DNA from: Trissonchulus latispiculum
Taxonomy: Eukaryota > Nematoda > Enoplea > Enoplida > Ironidae
Assembly (NCBI GenBank): GCA_030248195.1
Contig: JASAND010006515.1
Coordinates: 1-64,000, forward strand
Length of the DNA: 64,000 bases
Reading direction: 5' to 3'
The notes under the pieces were generated by a model. It was given only the letters and a program-made list of their open reading frames with translations. It had not been told where the DNA came from and made no database searches. The translations under genes and the position numbers were made by a program. Below, one piece after another: positions 48,501 through 60,396 of the stretch (positions are counted from its first letter, which is position 1; every line of letters begins with the position of its first letter).

Positions 48501-51500
48501 TTCCTCCGTCCTTAGCTGGAACTTCCGACTGACCACAAGGATCAAATTTGTCCGGAGGGCGACGATTCCTCGTAGGGTTCCTACGTGGAATCGGAGCAGG
48601 AGAGGGCGGAAGATGTTCAGAACTGGCTAAAAGAGGATCGATGTCGTCAGGCTTTCGTTTGGGTGTGTCGGCCGAAATGGCTTCGGCAGCACGAATCTGA
48701 TCGGTATGACAGCGAACAACGTTCCCATGATCGGTTTGGGCTTGGTAAGAAACAGGACCGGTAGGACGGATGATTTTCCCTCGGATCCATTTGTCTGCCC
48801 CATAGGAGTGTTGTCGGATCCAAACGTCGTCATCAGTTTTGAATGAACGAGGTTTTGATTTGTGACCATGATGCGTCTTCTGCTGCTGTTGTCGTCTAAG
48901 AACGGTGTCTTCAACTGATGGACGTAAAAGGTCCAACCTAGTGCGCAGCCGTCTACCAACCATTAGCATTGCAGGAGTTTCGGACGTTGTTGACTGCGGA
49001 GTGTTTCGGTAAGAAATCAGAAAATTAGCGAGGTGATGAGCCAAATCTCCTCCGTCCTTGGACATGGATTTCATGGATCGTTTGAATGTCTGGACTAACC
49101 GTTCTGCAGCGCCATTAGAGCTAGGATGATAGGGAGAAGTTCGAGTATGCTGAATCCCATTTGCTGAAGTATCAAATTTATAGTATCCCATTTGCTGAAG
49201 TATCAAAATCAAAAAGTTTCAAATTCGCTTGAAATAAACTGTGGGCCGTTATCGGAAACCAACTGCTTCGGTAGACCCCATTGGGCAAATAACTTCCGTA
49301 GAACCGCAATAGTTCGGCTAGCAGTCGTAGAATTCATTTGAACCACCTCTGGCCACTTTGAATGGGCATCAACCACTATCAACCAGGAGGTTCCAAGGAA
49401 TGGTCCCGCAAAGTCAATGTGGACACGTTGCCATGGCTTGCAGGGATAGTCCCAAGGATGGAGATCGGCTTTGGCTGGATCGTTCCGGTTGGCTTGACAG
49501 GGATTACAGGCGCCAACCATCTTTTCAATTGCGAGATCACATTTTGGCCACCACACGTAGGAACGAGCCAGTGCCTTCATTTTCACGACACCAGGATGAG
49601 AGCAATGAAGCACCTTCAGAACCAAAGGCTGAAGCTGTGTTGGAATGATGACCCGTGAACCCCATAAGATGCAACCCTGTTCAGTAGTGAGTTCATCTTT
49701 CCGGTGATGAAAAGGTTTCAGATCATCTCCTGGGTTCGATGGCCAACCATCAGTAATGCATCTGGTCACCTTACTCAGAATTGGATCTTTCCGGGTGGCA
49801 TCCGCAATACGAGCAGCATCCAGCAAGGTGTGCTCGATCTGAAGCACATGAAATTGAGCAGCACCAATGTCGGACGGTTCTGAAGGTGGCTTATCGAGTA
49901 GCAACCGGGACAGCACATCTGCGTTGGCATGTTCTGATGTTGGCCGAAATTTGATGTCATACAGATAACCCATAAGAAACAACGCCCACCGCTTTATGCG
50001 GTTTGCAGCTGTTTCTGGTATCCCTTTGGCAGGATTGAAGATTGTGATCAATGGCTGATGATCAGTCACCAGCTGGAATCTTCGACCGTAAAGGTACAAT
50101 CGGAATTTCTGGACACCATACACGATGCTAAGCGCTTCTCGTTCTATCTGAGAATAGTTGCGCTCAGCTTGGCTCAAGGACCTGGAGACGGCGGCAATTG
50201 GGCGATCTGATCCATCGGGCAGAATGTATGACAGAACTGCGCCAATACCTGTTTTTGACGCATCACAATCTAATTTTAGTGGCTTCTCAGGATCATAGTG
50301 AACCAGCAAATCGGCCGATGCCAACTTGTCCTTGATCGTATTGAAGGCATTTCGCTGTTCCGGGCCGAATACGAATGGTTCGTTGGCCCGTCGCAGACAG
50401 TTCAGCGGTTCTGCCAGGGTTGCTAAGTGCGGGATGTACTTAGCGTAGTAATTAACGGCACCCAGAAATGATTGAACCTCTCCCAGGTTGGTAGGTTCTG
50501 GCATTTGCGCAATACTTTCCACTTTGGAAGGGCGAGGCCGTATGCCATCCTGATCAATCACATGTCCCAAGTATTCCATCGATTCCTTCAGAAAGCTACA
50601 TTTGATCAGCTTCCCCCGGAGTCCATGGCGTTCCAGTCGTCAGAGCACTTCCTCCAATCGGACAAGATGTTCTTCGATCGTCTTCCCAGATATCAGGATG
50701 TCATCGATATACCAGACTACGCCTGGAATACCATGAAGGATCATGTCCATGATGGACTGGAATATAGCTGGACTGGAGGCAATCCCAAACGGCAGGCGAA
50801 GCCAACGGTATAGACCACGATGTGTGTTGATGGTTGTGAGTTTCTTGGATTCTTCATCTAAAGGAATCTGAGTGAAGGCTTGGCTGATGTCGATCTTGGA
50901 GAAATAGACTCCCCCATTCATCGCACGGAAGCAGTCTTCTGGTCTGGGAAGAGGATGCTGGGTGATCTGTAGCTGCGGATTAACAGTGACTTTGTAATCA
51001 CCGCAGAGGCGAATGTCGTTATCGGACTTCAGCATCCGGTTTGAGAGTGAGACGAGCTTCAAGGTCAATGGCCTTCCCCAGTCCTGACTTGAAGACAGTG
51101 TCCCGGAAGTGTGACAGAAGCCTCTCCACCCGAACAGCTGGCGGGAGAGGCTGAACCGCATAGACTGAGGAACCAGTTTGGCCAGTGAGCTTCTTCAACC
51201 AGTTGTTTCCAAAGAACGCACGAATCCAGCTTCTGCCCATGAGTGACGGAACCTGCTCCGCCACAACATAGAGCTGAAGTGACTTGGATTCCGAACCAAT
51301 AGAAGCATTGACCTTGGCACGGCCAGCTACCCGAAAACTGTGGCCCGTTGCAGAGTTGAAACCCAGTGGTGTTGAAGAGTATCGGATCCCCAGGGTTCTG
51401 GCAAGGTTCACAGAAATGAGAGTGACCGGGGAACCAGTGTCAACCTCAAAGCTGACAATGGTTCCTTGGATCCTGGCGGGGACCAGAGGCCGGGAATCTG

Positions 51501-51543
51501 CGACACAGTCGTTGGTAGTTGACTGGATACAGTGGATATCCAA
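48496..51543 (-). pseudogene. pol: Damaged gypsy pol (protease, RT, RNase H, integrase)
   Basis: Protease: FEVDTGSPVTLIS near 51420-51450. RT: CGDYKVTVNP, YFSKIDISQAF and the catalytic WYIDDILIS. RNase H follows with DASKTGIGAVLSY. The integrase zinc finger (HCSHPG..C..CQ) and core (HIDFAGP, SDNGPQF, then SSNGAAERLVQTF) complete the order. A C-terminal basic tail, NPTRNRRPPDKFDP, follows. Lesions: (1) near 51035 the frame jumps from LTLKPDA to LKSDNDIRLCGDY, removing about 40 residues that normally link protease to the RT fingers; (2) an in-frame TGA at 50638-50640; (3) a repeated ATCCCATTTGCTGAAGTATC (49154 and 49186) that adds about 32 bp and shifts frame between the second and third integrase catalytic residues. 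This copy cannot make a full pol protein. Confidence 0.93.
48501..48511 (-). other. Polypurine tract
   Basis: In element orientation GGACGGAGGAA lies directly before the 3' LTR. It is the plus-strand priming site, and it overlaps the last codons of the integrase frame (AKDGGM). Confidence 0.85.
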
Positions 51544-52424
51544 GGTAGACTCTGTCGGATCAATGTGTGATACCGGACGGCGTTGACTTTACCCTGTCGT
51601 CGGCGATCACCGCGAGCCTGGCAAGGTTTTGACTGCTTGGAATTTCCCTGGCAGGCTGCGGCAATGTGGCCGGTTTTCTCGCAGCTGTGGCATGTTGAAC
51701 TTCGGAATCGGCAATCGTTTCTCCAGTGGCCGGTTTTCCCACAGGAGCGGCACGCTGATGTGGGCGATGACTTTCCCGTCTGCACCTTTGCTGAGCCGGA
51801 TACCGACCTGGAGGGACCTTCTTTGGCAGCCCAGTGGACACCTGGAGAGTTCAAGCCTTGCGAGCCCAATGGCTTGGTCTCCTGCATATCCCGTTCTGCC
51901 AGTTCTTGGGCCTGGGCAACCTGGATTGCTCTGGAAAGTGTGAGGGATTCCGGCTCTTCAGTGTAGAATCGGGTCTTCACCTTCTCCGATCGAAGACCGG
52001 CTACGAAAATGTCCCGGAGACGTTCTTCCAGTGGATCCAGTTGACTGTTCCCAAACCGGCAGAACTTGGACTGAGCACGGATGGCCGCGATGTATTCTGG
52101 GATAGACTGGTCTGGCTGCTGAGTGATGCGGTGAAGCTTGCAGCGCTCGGCAATAGCACTGGGCTCTGGTTCCCAATGCTTGAGGAGCAAGCTAACCAGG
52201 GAACTGTAGTCCTTCTGATCCGGCGTGTCTGGAGCTGTGAGGCTGATCAACAGCTTCAGAGAAGTTGGTCCAATGGAGCTGAGGAGCGTGGCTTTCTTCT
52301 TGGCTTCATCTGTGATACCACTCGCCAGAAACCATTGATCCAAGGCGTAGGCATAGTTGGAGAAATCCCAAGTAGTGGGATTGAACTCCCCAATGCCAAG
52401 TTGAGCGACCACTGAATGAGACAT
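51408..52424 (-). CDS. gag: Gypsy gag (capsid-nucleocapsid)
   Basis: A 338-codon frame from ATG at 52424. Residues 1-190 form a helical capsid-like region (FNPTTWDFSNYAYALDQWF, then EYIAAIRAQSKFCRFG). Two CCHC zinc knuckles follow at residues 225-238 and 245-258, the nucleic-acid-binding nucleocapsid. After about residue 285 the frame becomes unlike gag while the protease frame opens in another phase. In the working element a ribosomal frameshift probably joins gag to pol here. This is the only long intact coding frame of the element. Confidence 0.9.
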   Translation of the reverse strand: MSHSVVAQLGIGEFNPTTWDFSNYAYALDQWFLASGITDEAKKKATLLSSIGPTSLKLLISLTAPDTPDQKDYSSLVSLLLKHWEPEPSAIAERCKLHRITQQPDQSIPEYIAAIRAQSKFCRFGNSQLDPLEERLRDIFVAGLRSEKVKTRFYTEEPESLTLSRAIQVAQAQELAERDMQETKPLGSQGLNSPGVHWAAKEGPSRSVSGSAKVQTGKSSPTSACRSCGKTGHWRNDCRFRSSTCHSCEKTGHIAAACQGNSKQSKPCQARGDRRRQGKVNAVRYHTLIRQSLPWISTVSSQLPTTVSQIPGLWSPPGSKEPLSALRLTLVPRSLSFL

Positions 52425-52439
52425 CCGACTTCTAGCTCT

Positions 52440-52725
52440 TCAGAATGGGGCCGCAGGAGGCAGGCAGTTCAGAGCAGACTCTGCAACAAGCCTGTTGGGA
52501 ATCGCCTTCAATGGTGTCTTCGGTGGTTCTGTATTCTTCCGGAATGAGGCCGTAGGAGTAGGCAGTTCAGAGCAATAGAAGACTCTGAACAACCTGTGGG
52601 GAATCGTCTTCTTGGCTTCTTCCGACCAGCGGATCGTGATTCTTCCGGAATGAGGCCGTAGGAGTAGGCAGTTCAGAGCAATAGAAGGCTCTGAACAAAC
52701 CTGTGGGGAATCGTCTTCTTTACCT
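52440..52725 (-). repeat. Leader tandem repeat (about 103-bp unit)
   Basis: Three diverged units between primer site and gag, each with GAATGAGGCCGTAGGAGTAG, CAGTTCAGAGCA and TGTGGGGAATCGTCTTC. The two units nearest the 5' LTR (52539 and 52642) are almost identical. They may contribute to packaging or leader structure; that is inference. Confidence 0.85.
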
Positions 52726-52770
52726 GGATATGGTCTCTTCGAAGTCTTCGGCCAATGAGGCTTCTCCGGC

Positions 52771-52789
52771 AGATTCGTCTCGTCGCCAA
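52771..52789 (-). other. Primer binding site
   Basis: Directly inside the 5' LTR, in element orientation, lies TTGGCGACGAGACGAATC. Its TGG is the complement of a tRNA 3' CCA. The tRNA species was not determined. Confidence 0.7.
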
Positions 52790-52973
52790 TGTAAAGGCTC
52801 CTCAGTAGATCAACCAGACCGTTTACTGATTGACTGGCGATTTCACATAATCACAACGGTTTATATAGCATCAACCTAATTTGCATACGTTTAACAGACA
52901 ACACGGAATATGCAAATTAGTTAACAACTGAATGGCATAGTCAGAATGCGGTTTTCGTTATCAAGACATCACA
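52790..52973 (-). repeat. 5' LTR of the gypsy element
   Basis: 184 bp, identical to 48317-48500, followed by the CACTG target duplication at 52974. Confidence 0.97.
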
Positions 52974-53646
<673 letters not shown>

Positions 53647-54560
53647 TTTTGTCCTGCTTGTTTGTATGAATGTGGCAATCCATAAAAATTACTCCTTTTG
53701 TGCAATTCGAATTGAGGTTTGCCTCGTGTAACTAACCTTAAGATGTTAGGCAGGATTATGGTTAACCTGACTAGCAGGCACCCCGGCACTAGCAATATGG
53801 TACGTAGGTGTGAATGTTGTATGAATGTCATATGAAGTGTGCCAGCAGGGGCACAGTGTGAGTATTGTATGAGTGTTGTGTGAGTGGCTAACAGTAGCTA
53901 ACTGTGAATGTGGAATAGAAGTTCTAGACGTGTACGTTTGATGGTGTTATGCCCCGTGTGCGTTCCCGTGGGACTATGGGCATTGGGGAGCACAAGTAGC
54001 CGTTCAAACTTAGGTAGTAGGCAGGAAAATCGTATAATCAGGAGTTGAAATAGCTTATCAAGGTATGCAAATGTGATTGAGTAAGGTGTCTGCAAAAATG
54101 ATGTCAGAATACGTGTAATAAAGGTATGAGTGGAAATATGCAAATGATGCAGTGACTGTGGGCCTAGGGTCACGGGGACCCCGGATTAGGCCATAAACAT
54201 CAGGTATTGCTCAGAAAGTCCTCGATTCGCAACTCCAAGTAATAGGGAGGGCGAATCGCAATAAAAGGACACAGTATCTAATCAAAATTACTTAACGTTG
54301 TCGTCATTTCGCTTAAGATTCAAATCTCCTGTACTTTTGGACAAAATTACACAGGAATACGTAAGGAACTGATTTAGGTAAACATGGTCATTAATTGTTG
54401 TAATTGCAATCTTCTCTGCCTGAAAAGTGCGGTTATTATGGTTTTTGTCTGCCATGGGTAATGCTGTAATCTTCATGCCCACCAAAAGTGGGGATTCACA
54501 AAATTGCCAAGTGGAACGGCACTACATTTGACGGTTTAGTTTCTGTCAGGTTTAGCTACT

Positions 54561-54707
54561 AAAAACAGTCTTGAAATTAACAACATGAGTTCGGTTGGTC
54601 ACTTAGAATATGGTTTTTGGTTGATGATTCGAGTTAGTGAGGTTATATGGGTAATTGGCCAGCATCTTGAACGGCAGCATGCAGGACACAATAATGACCC
54701 TGAAATA
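54561..54707. repeat. 147-bp direct repeat, left copy
   Basis: Runs from AAAAACAGTCTTGAAATTAA to ACCCTGAAATA. It matches 56151-56297 with about four substitutions. It directly abuts the GC-rich insert. Confidence 0.95.
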
Positions 54708-56150
54708 CCTGTTTTGCCATCATTGCCGCTGGCATGGCTTGTCATGCGCACTTTGGCTCAGGCAGGCCGTCGCAACGCATCTTTGCACGTGTATAAACAA
54801 CCCAGGCAGTCCCTATTGCCGTGGGTCCTCAAGAAGCTTTCACCCCTAAGGACTACTTACTCCCCTCGCCAGAGCGGGACCTCTGACTAGAAACCACCAC
54901 TTTCGTGGCTTGTATTCCGTCAGAGTTTTCCGAAAGGTCGTATGCCTAGCCCACGTGAGGATAGTCGCAGGCCTACCCCTCGCCTTCGCCCAGCCTAACG
55001 ACACAGATCCAGCAATCAACAGTAAGTGTGTCACCCACTGCAGGCCTGCATCGCCAGCTAACTACCCGCAGCTAAAGTCTCGCGTCAACCTGCATGTTAT
55101 CCGGTACACCTACAATCCCGGGCAGGTCCGACGGTCCTCAACCCACGGATAGCCAGTTCTCTAGCCTCGACCTCCAACGAAGAGGCCAAGACCGCTCAAG
55201 CAAGTAGCACGAGAACCTAGGCTTGGAGTGGAAAGTTCCGCAACGACGGAGGGCAGTGGCTAACTGCCTTTATACGCCGATACACGAACCCTTCCACCCG
55301 AGCTTCGTAGAGACAGGATTTGCCCCTAATCCAACTCTACTTTTCAGCATAGACCCGTCGGTCTGGGGGAATCAGGGTTTTATGACAGGGTTTGGCTACC
55401 CCTTTAGTCACCTGAACCCCCTCGTTTCAGTTTGGGAGTGATTTCTTGCACCAAGCTACTCCGCGCCTGCCCCTTTTATGGAGGCATCCCCGCCGCAGCA
55501 GGTTGCATGCATGCGCATATCTCCCCCGGCAAAGCAAGCAACCGGCAATGGCCGATAGCCAAGGCTATCGGCTGGAGACAGCATTTAGTATTACTACATA
55601 CCGTACAGGTTCCTCCGGTTATGGGTTCGCCAAGCAAGTTACGGTATATAGTTTCGGGCTGGGGACAATCAGCCTTCTAGTCCCACCGGTACCACCTCCC
55701 CTCCGCGAAGGAGGTTCGGCGCCTTTCGGAACCCCCGGCGAGACGTCAGGCCGATCCGCCCCATGTTTCAGATTGTTTAAGGTCCAGCTTCACAGCCAGA
55801 CCGGTTTCACCTACTACTTCGCCACGTTGCCAGTTGGAGAACCCAACCTATTTCGGCACCGCGCCCAGAAGTTCCACTTGGTGGCATCGTAGGCTAGCAC
55901 TAAGCCAGGTGTATATCAGATCCATCCCAAAGGAACTTCTTCGAAATACCCATGTCCACCGCGCGCTCCACCTGGGCACTCCACGTACTCAGTAGTACGC
56001 TTCGCACAAGCAGCCGCTTTCGGCAAGACTTAGCACCTTAAAAGACCGAACCTCCGGCAGGCAAGACCGAAGTCTTACCCTTGCAAGCAACCGAGAAGCA
56101 CGACTTTTACTTCCACCAAAAACTTTACTTTACTTTACCACTTTACTGCC
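54708..56150. other. GC-rich 1.44-kb insert of unknown origin
   Basis: Composition changes abruptly from AT-rich flanks to clearly GC-rich sequence with frequent CpG, and reverts within the last 35 bp (an ACTTTACTTTACCACTTTACTG run). The insert sits exactly between the two 147-bp direct repeats. It contains many short perfect hairpins, for example GCCGATAGCCAAGGCTATCGGC (55553-55574), CCTCCGCGAAGGAGG (55697-55711) and AAAGCAAGC-type pairs. That texture recalls structured RNA or organelle/bacterial DNA. Plus-strand open frames exist: 55446-55892 (148 codons) ends TYYFATLPVGEPNLFRHRAQ, and 55223-55441 has 72 codons. Neither matches a family I know and they overlap in different phases. I compared it mentally with bacterial 23S rRNA (either strand) and found no conserved segment. 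Confidence 0.7.
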
Positions 56151-56297
56151 AAAAACAGTCTTGAAATTAACAACATGAGTTCGGTTGGTCACTTGAAATA
56201 TGGTTTTTGGTTGATGATTCGAGTTAGTGAGGTTATATGGGTAATTGGCCAGCATCTTGAACGGCAGCATGCAGGAAACAATAATAACCCTGAAATA
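56151..56297. repeat. 147-bp direct repeat, right copy
   Basis: Second copy of 54561-54707, about 97% identical. It continues into AT-rich DNA. Confidence 0.95.
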
Positions 56298-58699
56298 ACA
56301 AATACATTAATTAGTTACGTACGATTAGCGGTTAATATGTACTAGACTATCTTCCAGTAACAGCAAAATTGGCGTTTATGCACAAGCTTCTTGTTTAATA
56401 TAGAAATCACAGTTTTAAATCAATCTATGCAGGAAATGCGTATCTCCTGCAGTTTGGGACCAGAAATCGTCCTAAACCAACCAAAACTACATTTATGGTA
56501 TCGGTTCTGTTCAAATAGTTAAATTATGGACGTAACCATCTATTTGATCTAAATATTGGGCTCTTGCGTGCAACCAGAGATCCAAAATTAATTGTATTCA
56601 GTAGTTATGATTCTAGACAGTGCAGAAGCAGAATGTGCATTACAGCAACACGTTTTAGCTACAATTTCCTGCACAATAGTGCAGGAAATTGCCCGAAATA
56701 TTACATTCTGCAAGCTTGGTCTTTACAGTCAGAGATAAAATAAAACCTTCGAAATTTCACCCCAAAAATAGCAAGTTTTACATGTTTCAACAATTTCAAG
56801 ATGACTAGTTTGTGCTCAAGATCTGAATTAGACGAAAGAGTGAATAATGGTTGCTGGGTTCGATTCCCGCACCATAACTGTGTAACTAATGGGTTTTAAC
56901 CCATTTGATTCAGGTGCGAAGTCATTGGATCTCTCGCCTGAAGACATCAATCTTGCCTCTGGTCGATTAGCAGTGATTATCAGTGTCAGAATCGGAATCG
57001 TTGAGTAGGAGCCAGAAGTGCTCAGAATCATAATCAGTCAAAGGACATTACATTTGGATCTCATAACTGTAGGTGCTCTTGTTGGTTAGAGAGTAGCTGA
57101 ATCTTTGAGGCAGAGACGAATCTAGTCCGCACCGGGATCATTGGGTGGAAACTAAAACCTATCTTGTGATTAAAATTCAGGAATTTGTTTGGGAATCAGC
57201 CTTAGATTCTAATCGAAATTTTTGTATCAGAATCTCGAAACAATACTATACTTGGTTTTAAAATGATGATCTCTATTTTTCTTACTCTAATAGGAGTGGG
57301 TACTCTTATTGCTCTGCTTTAAAGCTAAGCGACGTTTTCGGTCCTGAGAAATTGATAGCGAAGAAACGACAATAGAAGACTGATCTACATTTATTAGAAC
57401 TTTAACTTACTTGTTTACTTTTGAACGGTTATCTCCTGGTAATTCCCTCACCTCTCCGAGCCTTGTATTGTCTGATCTTCTTGAAAGAGAGTTGATCTGA
57501 AGGAACCCTTCCGATAGCAATCTCTACAGTGGGCTGTGGAGTCTTCGCGACTATATTACAGCATGTGGGAGCTTACCCAAAGTCCGAGCCCACCCTCTTT
57601 TGTATTAATATCAATTAATTAATTCTATTAGTTAATACTGATTTGTTGGTCCCTTGGTACTGTAAGGGACAGATAAAGAATACACCAGCATAACACGCAC
57701 GAAAAGCATATAGGACACCAGTAGTGATTTGAGTTAGGCAATAGAGTTGAATTATAGCAGGAATAGAGAGATATCAGTAACCTGAAGAAGAGTCTGGTCC
57801 TTGGCTGAACGTGCGTAAATCAACATAACATTTAGGGTACATTACCTTAAAATTAATCCAAATTCACCCTACAGAGTCTGGCAACTCTGGTATATTGACT
57901 GTGAACAGTAATTGTCAATATACTTGTATTTATCACGTCATTATTATTATACGGTATCTTTATCAGTTTCATTATTGTATCTAGTAATCAGTCTGACAGT
58001 AATTATAGTAATTATAGTAAACAGTTTGCAGTGTTCAAACGAGACTGTGGACCAGCGACATACAGATCCGGTAGTGATCTTCTGTATAAGCAGTAAGTTT
58101 TCTTAGATCTCAATAAGAGATCTGACTAGAACCTCTCATAGAAGAGAAGACTTGAGTTTGCGCCTTTGATCTGTGCATCAAGGCCCTCTATTTGATTTCA
58201 GCAGTGAACAAATAGAGCGAGAAATCGACCCCTCTCGCCGTTCGCTGTTGACTACAGACTAAACGAACTCACAGCAGTATCCCTAAACATGTTGGCTGTA
58301 GAGATCGCCGATTTTGGCAAACTACCTTTCGGGAATTTGGTACATAAGTTTGTCTAACTAGGCAAACGCGCTGACCTTCTGTGTAACTAGAACTAGTCTG
58401 ACCTAAGTAAGTAAAGTAAGCCAACACAGTTTAATAGCAAATCAAATCAGATCAATCAATTGGAAGCGAAATAAATCTCCGGGTCAGTCAGTTCATTACA
58501 CAATTTCGACCAAAATTTAGAACAATTTCACTTAAGATTTCACACACTATAATTCACTCATAAAATAACATTTCTATCTTAATTTCACTCCAAAATAACT
58601 TTAACTAGCATAAACATTCATATTTAGAGGACTGGCGTCACGTCGCCTCATTACAACTCAATGGTGCTTTACTGAACAATCCAAGTCCTATTGTAGCAC
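56298..58699. other. AT-rich spacer with LTR-like fragments
   Basis: A tRNA T-arm-like string (GGGTTCGATTCCCGC) is at 56856-56870 without a full cloverleaf. Bases 57523-57543 share a string with the LTR fragment at 47804. Bases 58632-58660 (GGACTGGCGTCACGTCGCCTCATTACA) resemble 61722-61748 (GGGACAGACGCAACGTCTCCCTATTACA), so both may be LTR 3' ends of related elements. No gene. Confidence 0.4.
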
Positions 58700-60396
58700 T
58701 GGCATCTTTTGCTGCAGTACCAAATTTGAGACCTTGCTTCTATCTTACCTAAATCAAATCGATAAAATGTCTTCAGAATGCTACATAACAAAATGTTAAC
58801 ATTGCATGAATTCCAATTTGACGAAAAATAATATTTTAAACAAACATCCTCAAGCCAGGATTAAATCGTGGCTGACTAATTATATGGGACAAACTGACAC
58901 TGGTTAGCACTTGTTTATAGGACAAAATTACGAGTCGGTACTCTACCATGCATTGGGCACATTTCATAGATTTAAAAAAATGATCAAATTTCGCCACAAA
59001 TTTCAAACGATCGTAAACTCAATGTAGTTTGCTGCATTATACTGTTATTCCTTGAACTGAAAGATTATATTATATTATTATTATATTTTAATACAGCTAG
59101 CAGGATATAGTCCAAATAAAAATCTCATATGATCTGAATCTGCGAAATGTTAAATTCGCTGCTAGTGTAGAAACGCTACTATACGAAGCAAATACGGCGT
59201 TGAATTTTATTTACATTAATGGCTCCAGTTGTAGTTACCCAACTAGGCGAATGTTAAGTATTATCTTTAGTCCACAGAAAGCAGAATGCTTTCAATGAAT
59301 ATCCTTGACGATACCACTATTAGTTCACTATTTGTATTCGATGTGTTCATTTTGCCAGTTTTTCCTCGACACTAATTTCAATTTCAAATGACCCTATTAA
59401 ATCACCTAGGAAAGGCTGACTATGGAACACTGGAATCCGAGAGCCCAGGTAAGTCACTATTCACTCTTTCGAGGGTGAATTTCACCCCCACCCCTCCACT
59501 AGTCTGCTGAAAGGTCAACAGTTCTACATAAAAATTCAAGCCAGTGACTGGTGACCCGGTTGAGCCCTGACCAGGTGACCCCATGACCCGGTACCCGGTT
59601 TTCCAGAAAATTCAAAAATCTGAAAAAAAATCGATTTTGCCTAGGAAGGTTAAGTTTTTTCTTCCATGTTCCATTCCCGCCCCAACAGAATAACTATGGC
59701 ATACATGTTTGCTCTTGGTCTTTTGAAAAGTATATATTTAATAAGACTGTAGCATTAATGCAGAAATGAATTGGCAAAACCAATAGTTTATCTGTCTGCA
59801 AAATTTTGGGAAATCAATCCATGTAATGATGAACAGTCTAAAAAGTGCGGTCCAAAAACACTGAGTACTAAAACGTGGAAAAAATTGGTTTTTATGCTGT
59901 ACTGCATAAATTGTTCACTTATCTTCAACGTCTACCTAGATTGCGAAAATAATCTGCAAACCAGAGTACAAAATTGATTTATGCAATTGTAAAGTTGGAA
60001 AGGTATAGCTAGCCAAACTTTACGGGTGGAAACTGTGCGCGTATAGAAACGACGAACCTGGAGGAGACTTATGTTCCAGTCGACCTGGGCAGGATCTCGC
60101 CAAGAATAAAATAAGCCTAACGGACTACTAAACAGGACTATCTAAATAGACGAATAACTGCCTAACTATCAATCGCAGAAAGGACTTTGAATAAATTAAA
60201 TACACACTCAGTTAATAATTAAATTACTTAGGTCTGGAAATGACTCAAAACCCTACCTACCGAATATACAGTGCTAATAAAACCTAATCTAAAAACACCC
60301 TAACGGCTCAGTAACTGAGGATTTAATAAAAGACTAAAGGAACAAAGGGAGCGACTCCCGAAACATTACATGACAGAATAGGAAATTTTGACAGAG
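58700..60396. other. AT-rich spacer with a second GACCCGGT cluster
   Basis: Bases 59549-59602 repeat the GACCCGGT-type motif also seen at 20826-20880. From about 60000 the sequence resembles the probable BEL/Pao 3' region at 44.4-45.9 kb. No coding frame. Confidence 0.4.

Larger units (their letters stand above)
48317..52973 (-). mobile_element. Complete Ty3/gypsy LTR retrotransposon
   Basis: A 4657-bp element with 184-bp LTRs at both ends that are identical base for base, beginning TG and ending CA. It is flanked by a CACTG target duplication (48312-48316 and 52974-52978). Order on the minus strand is LTR, primer site, tandem-repeat leader, gag, protease, reverse transcriptase, RNase H, integrase, polypurine tract, LTR. 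Integrase after RNase H defines the Ty3/gypsy class. Identical LTRs indicate a very recent insertion, yet pol is broken in at least three places. Confidence 0.97.

Noticed and set aside
49358..52415. Plus-strand frames of up to 193 codons across the gypsy element
   Set aside because: They are antisense shadows of gag and pol, which have clear domains on the minus strand.
54708..56150. Bacterial or organelle 23S rRNA
   Set aside because: Its hairpin-rich, GC-rich look suggested rRNA, but none of the highly conserved 23S segments I know could be found on either strand.
56800..56880. tRNA gene
   Set aside because: A TTCGATT T-loop-like string is present but the T stem is imperfect and no matching acceptor stem or anticodon arm lies upstream.
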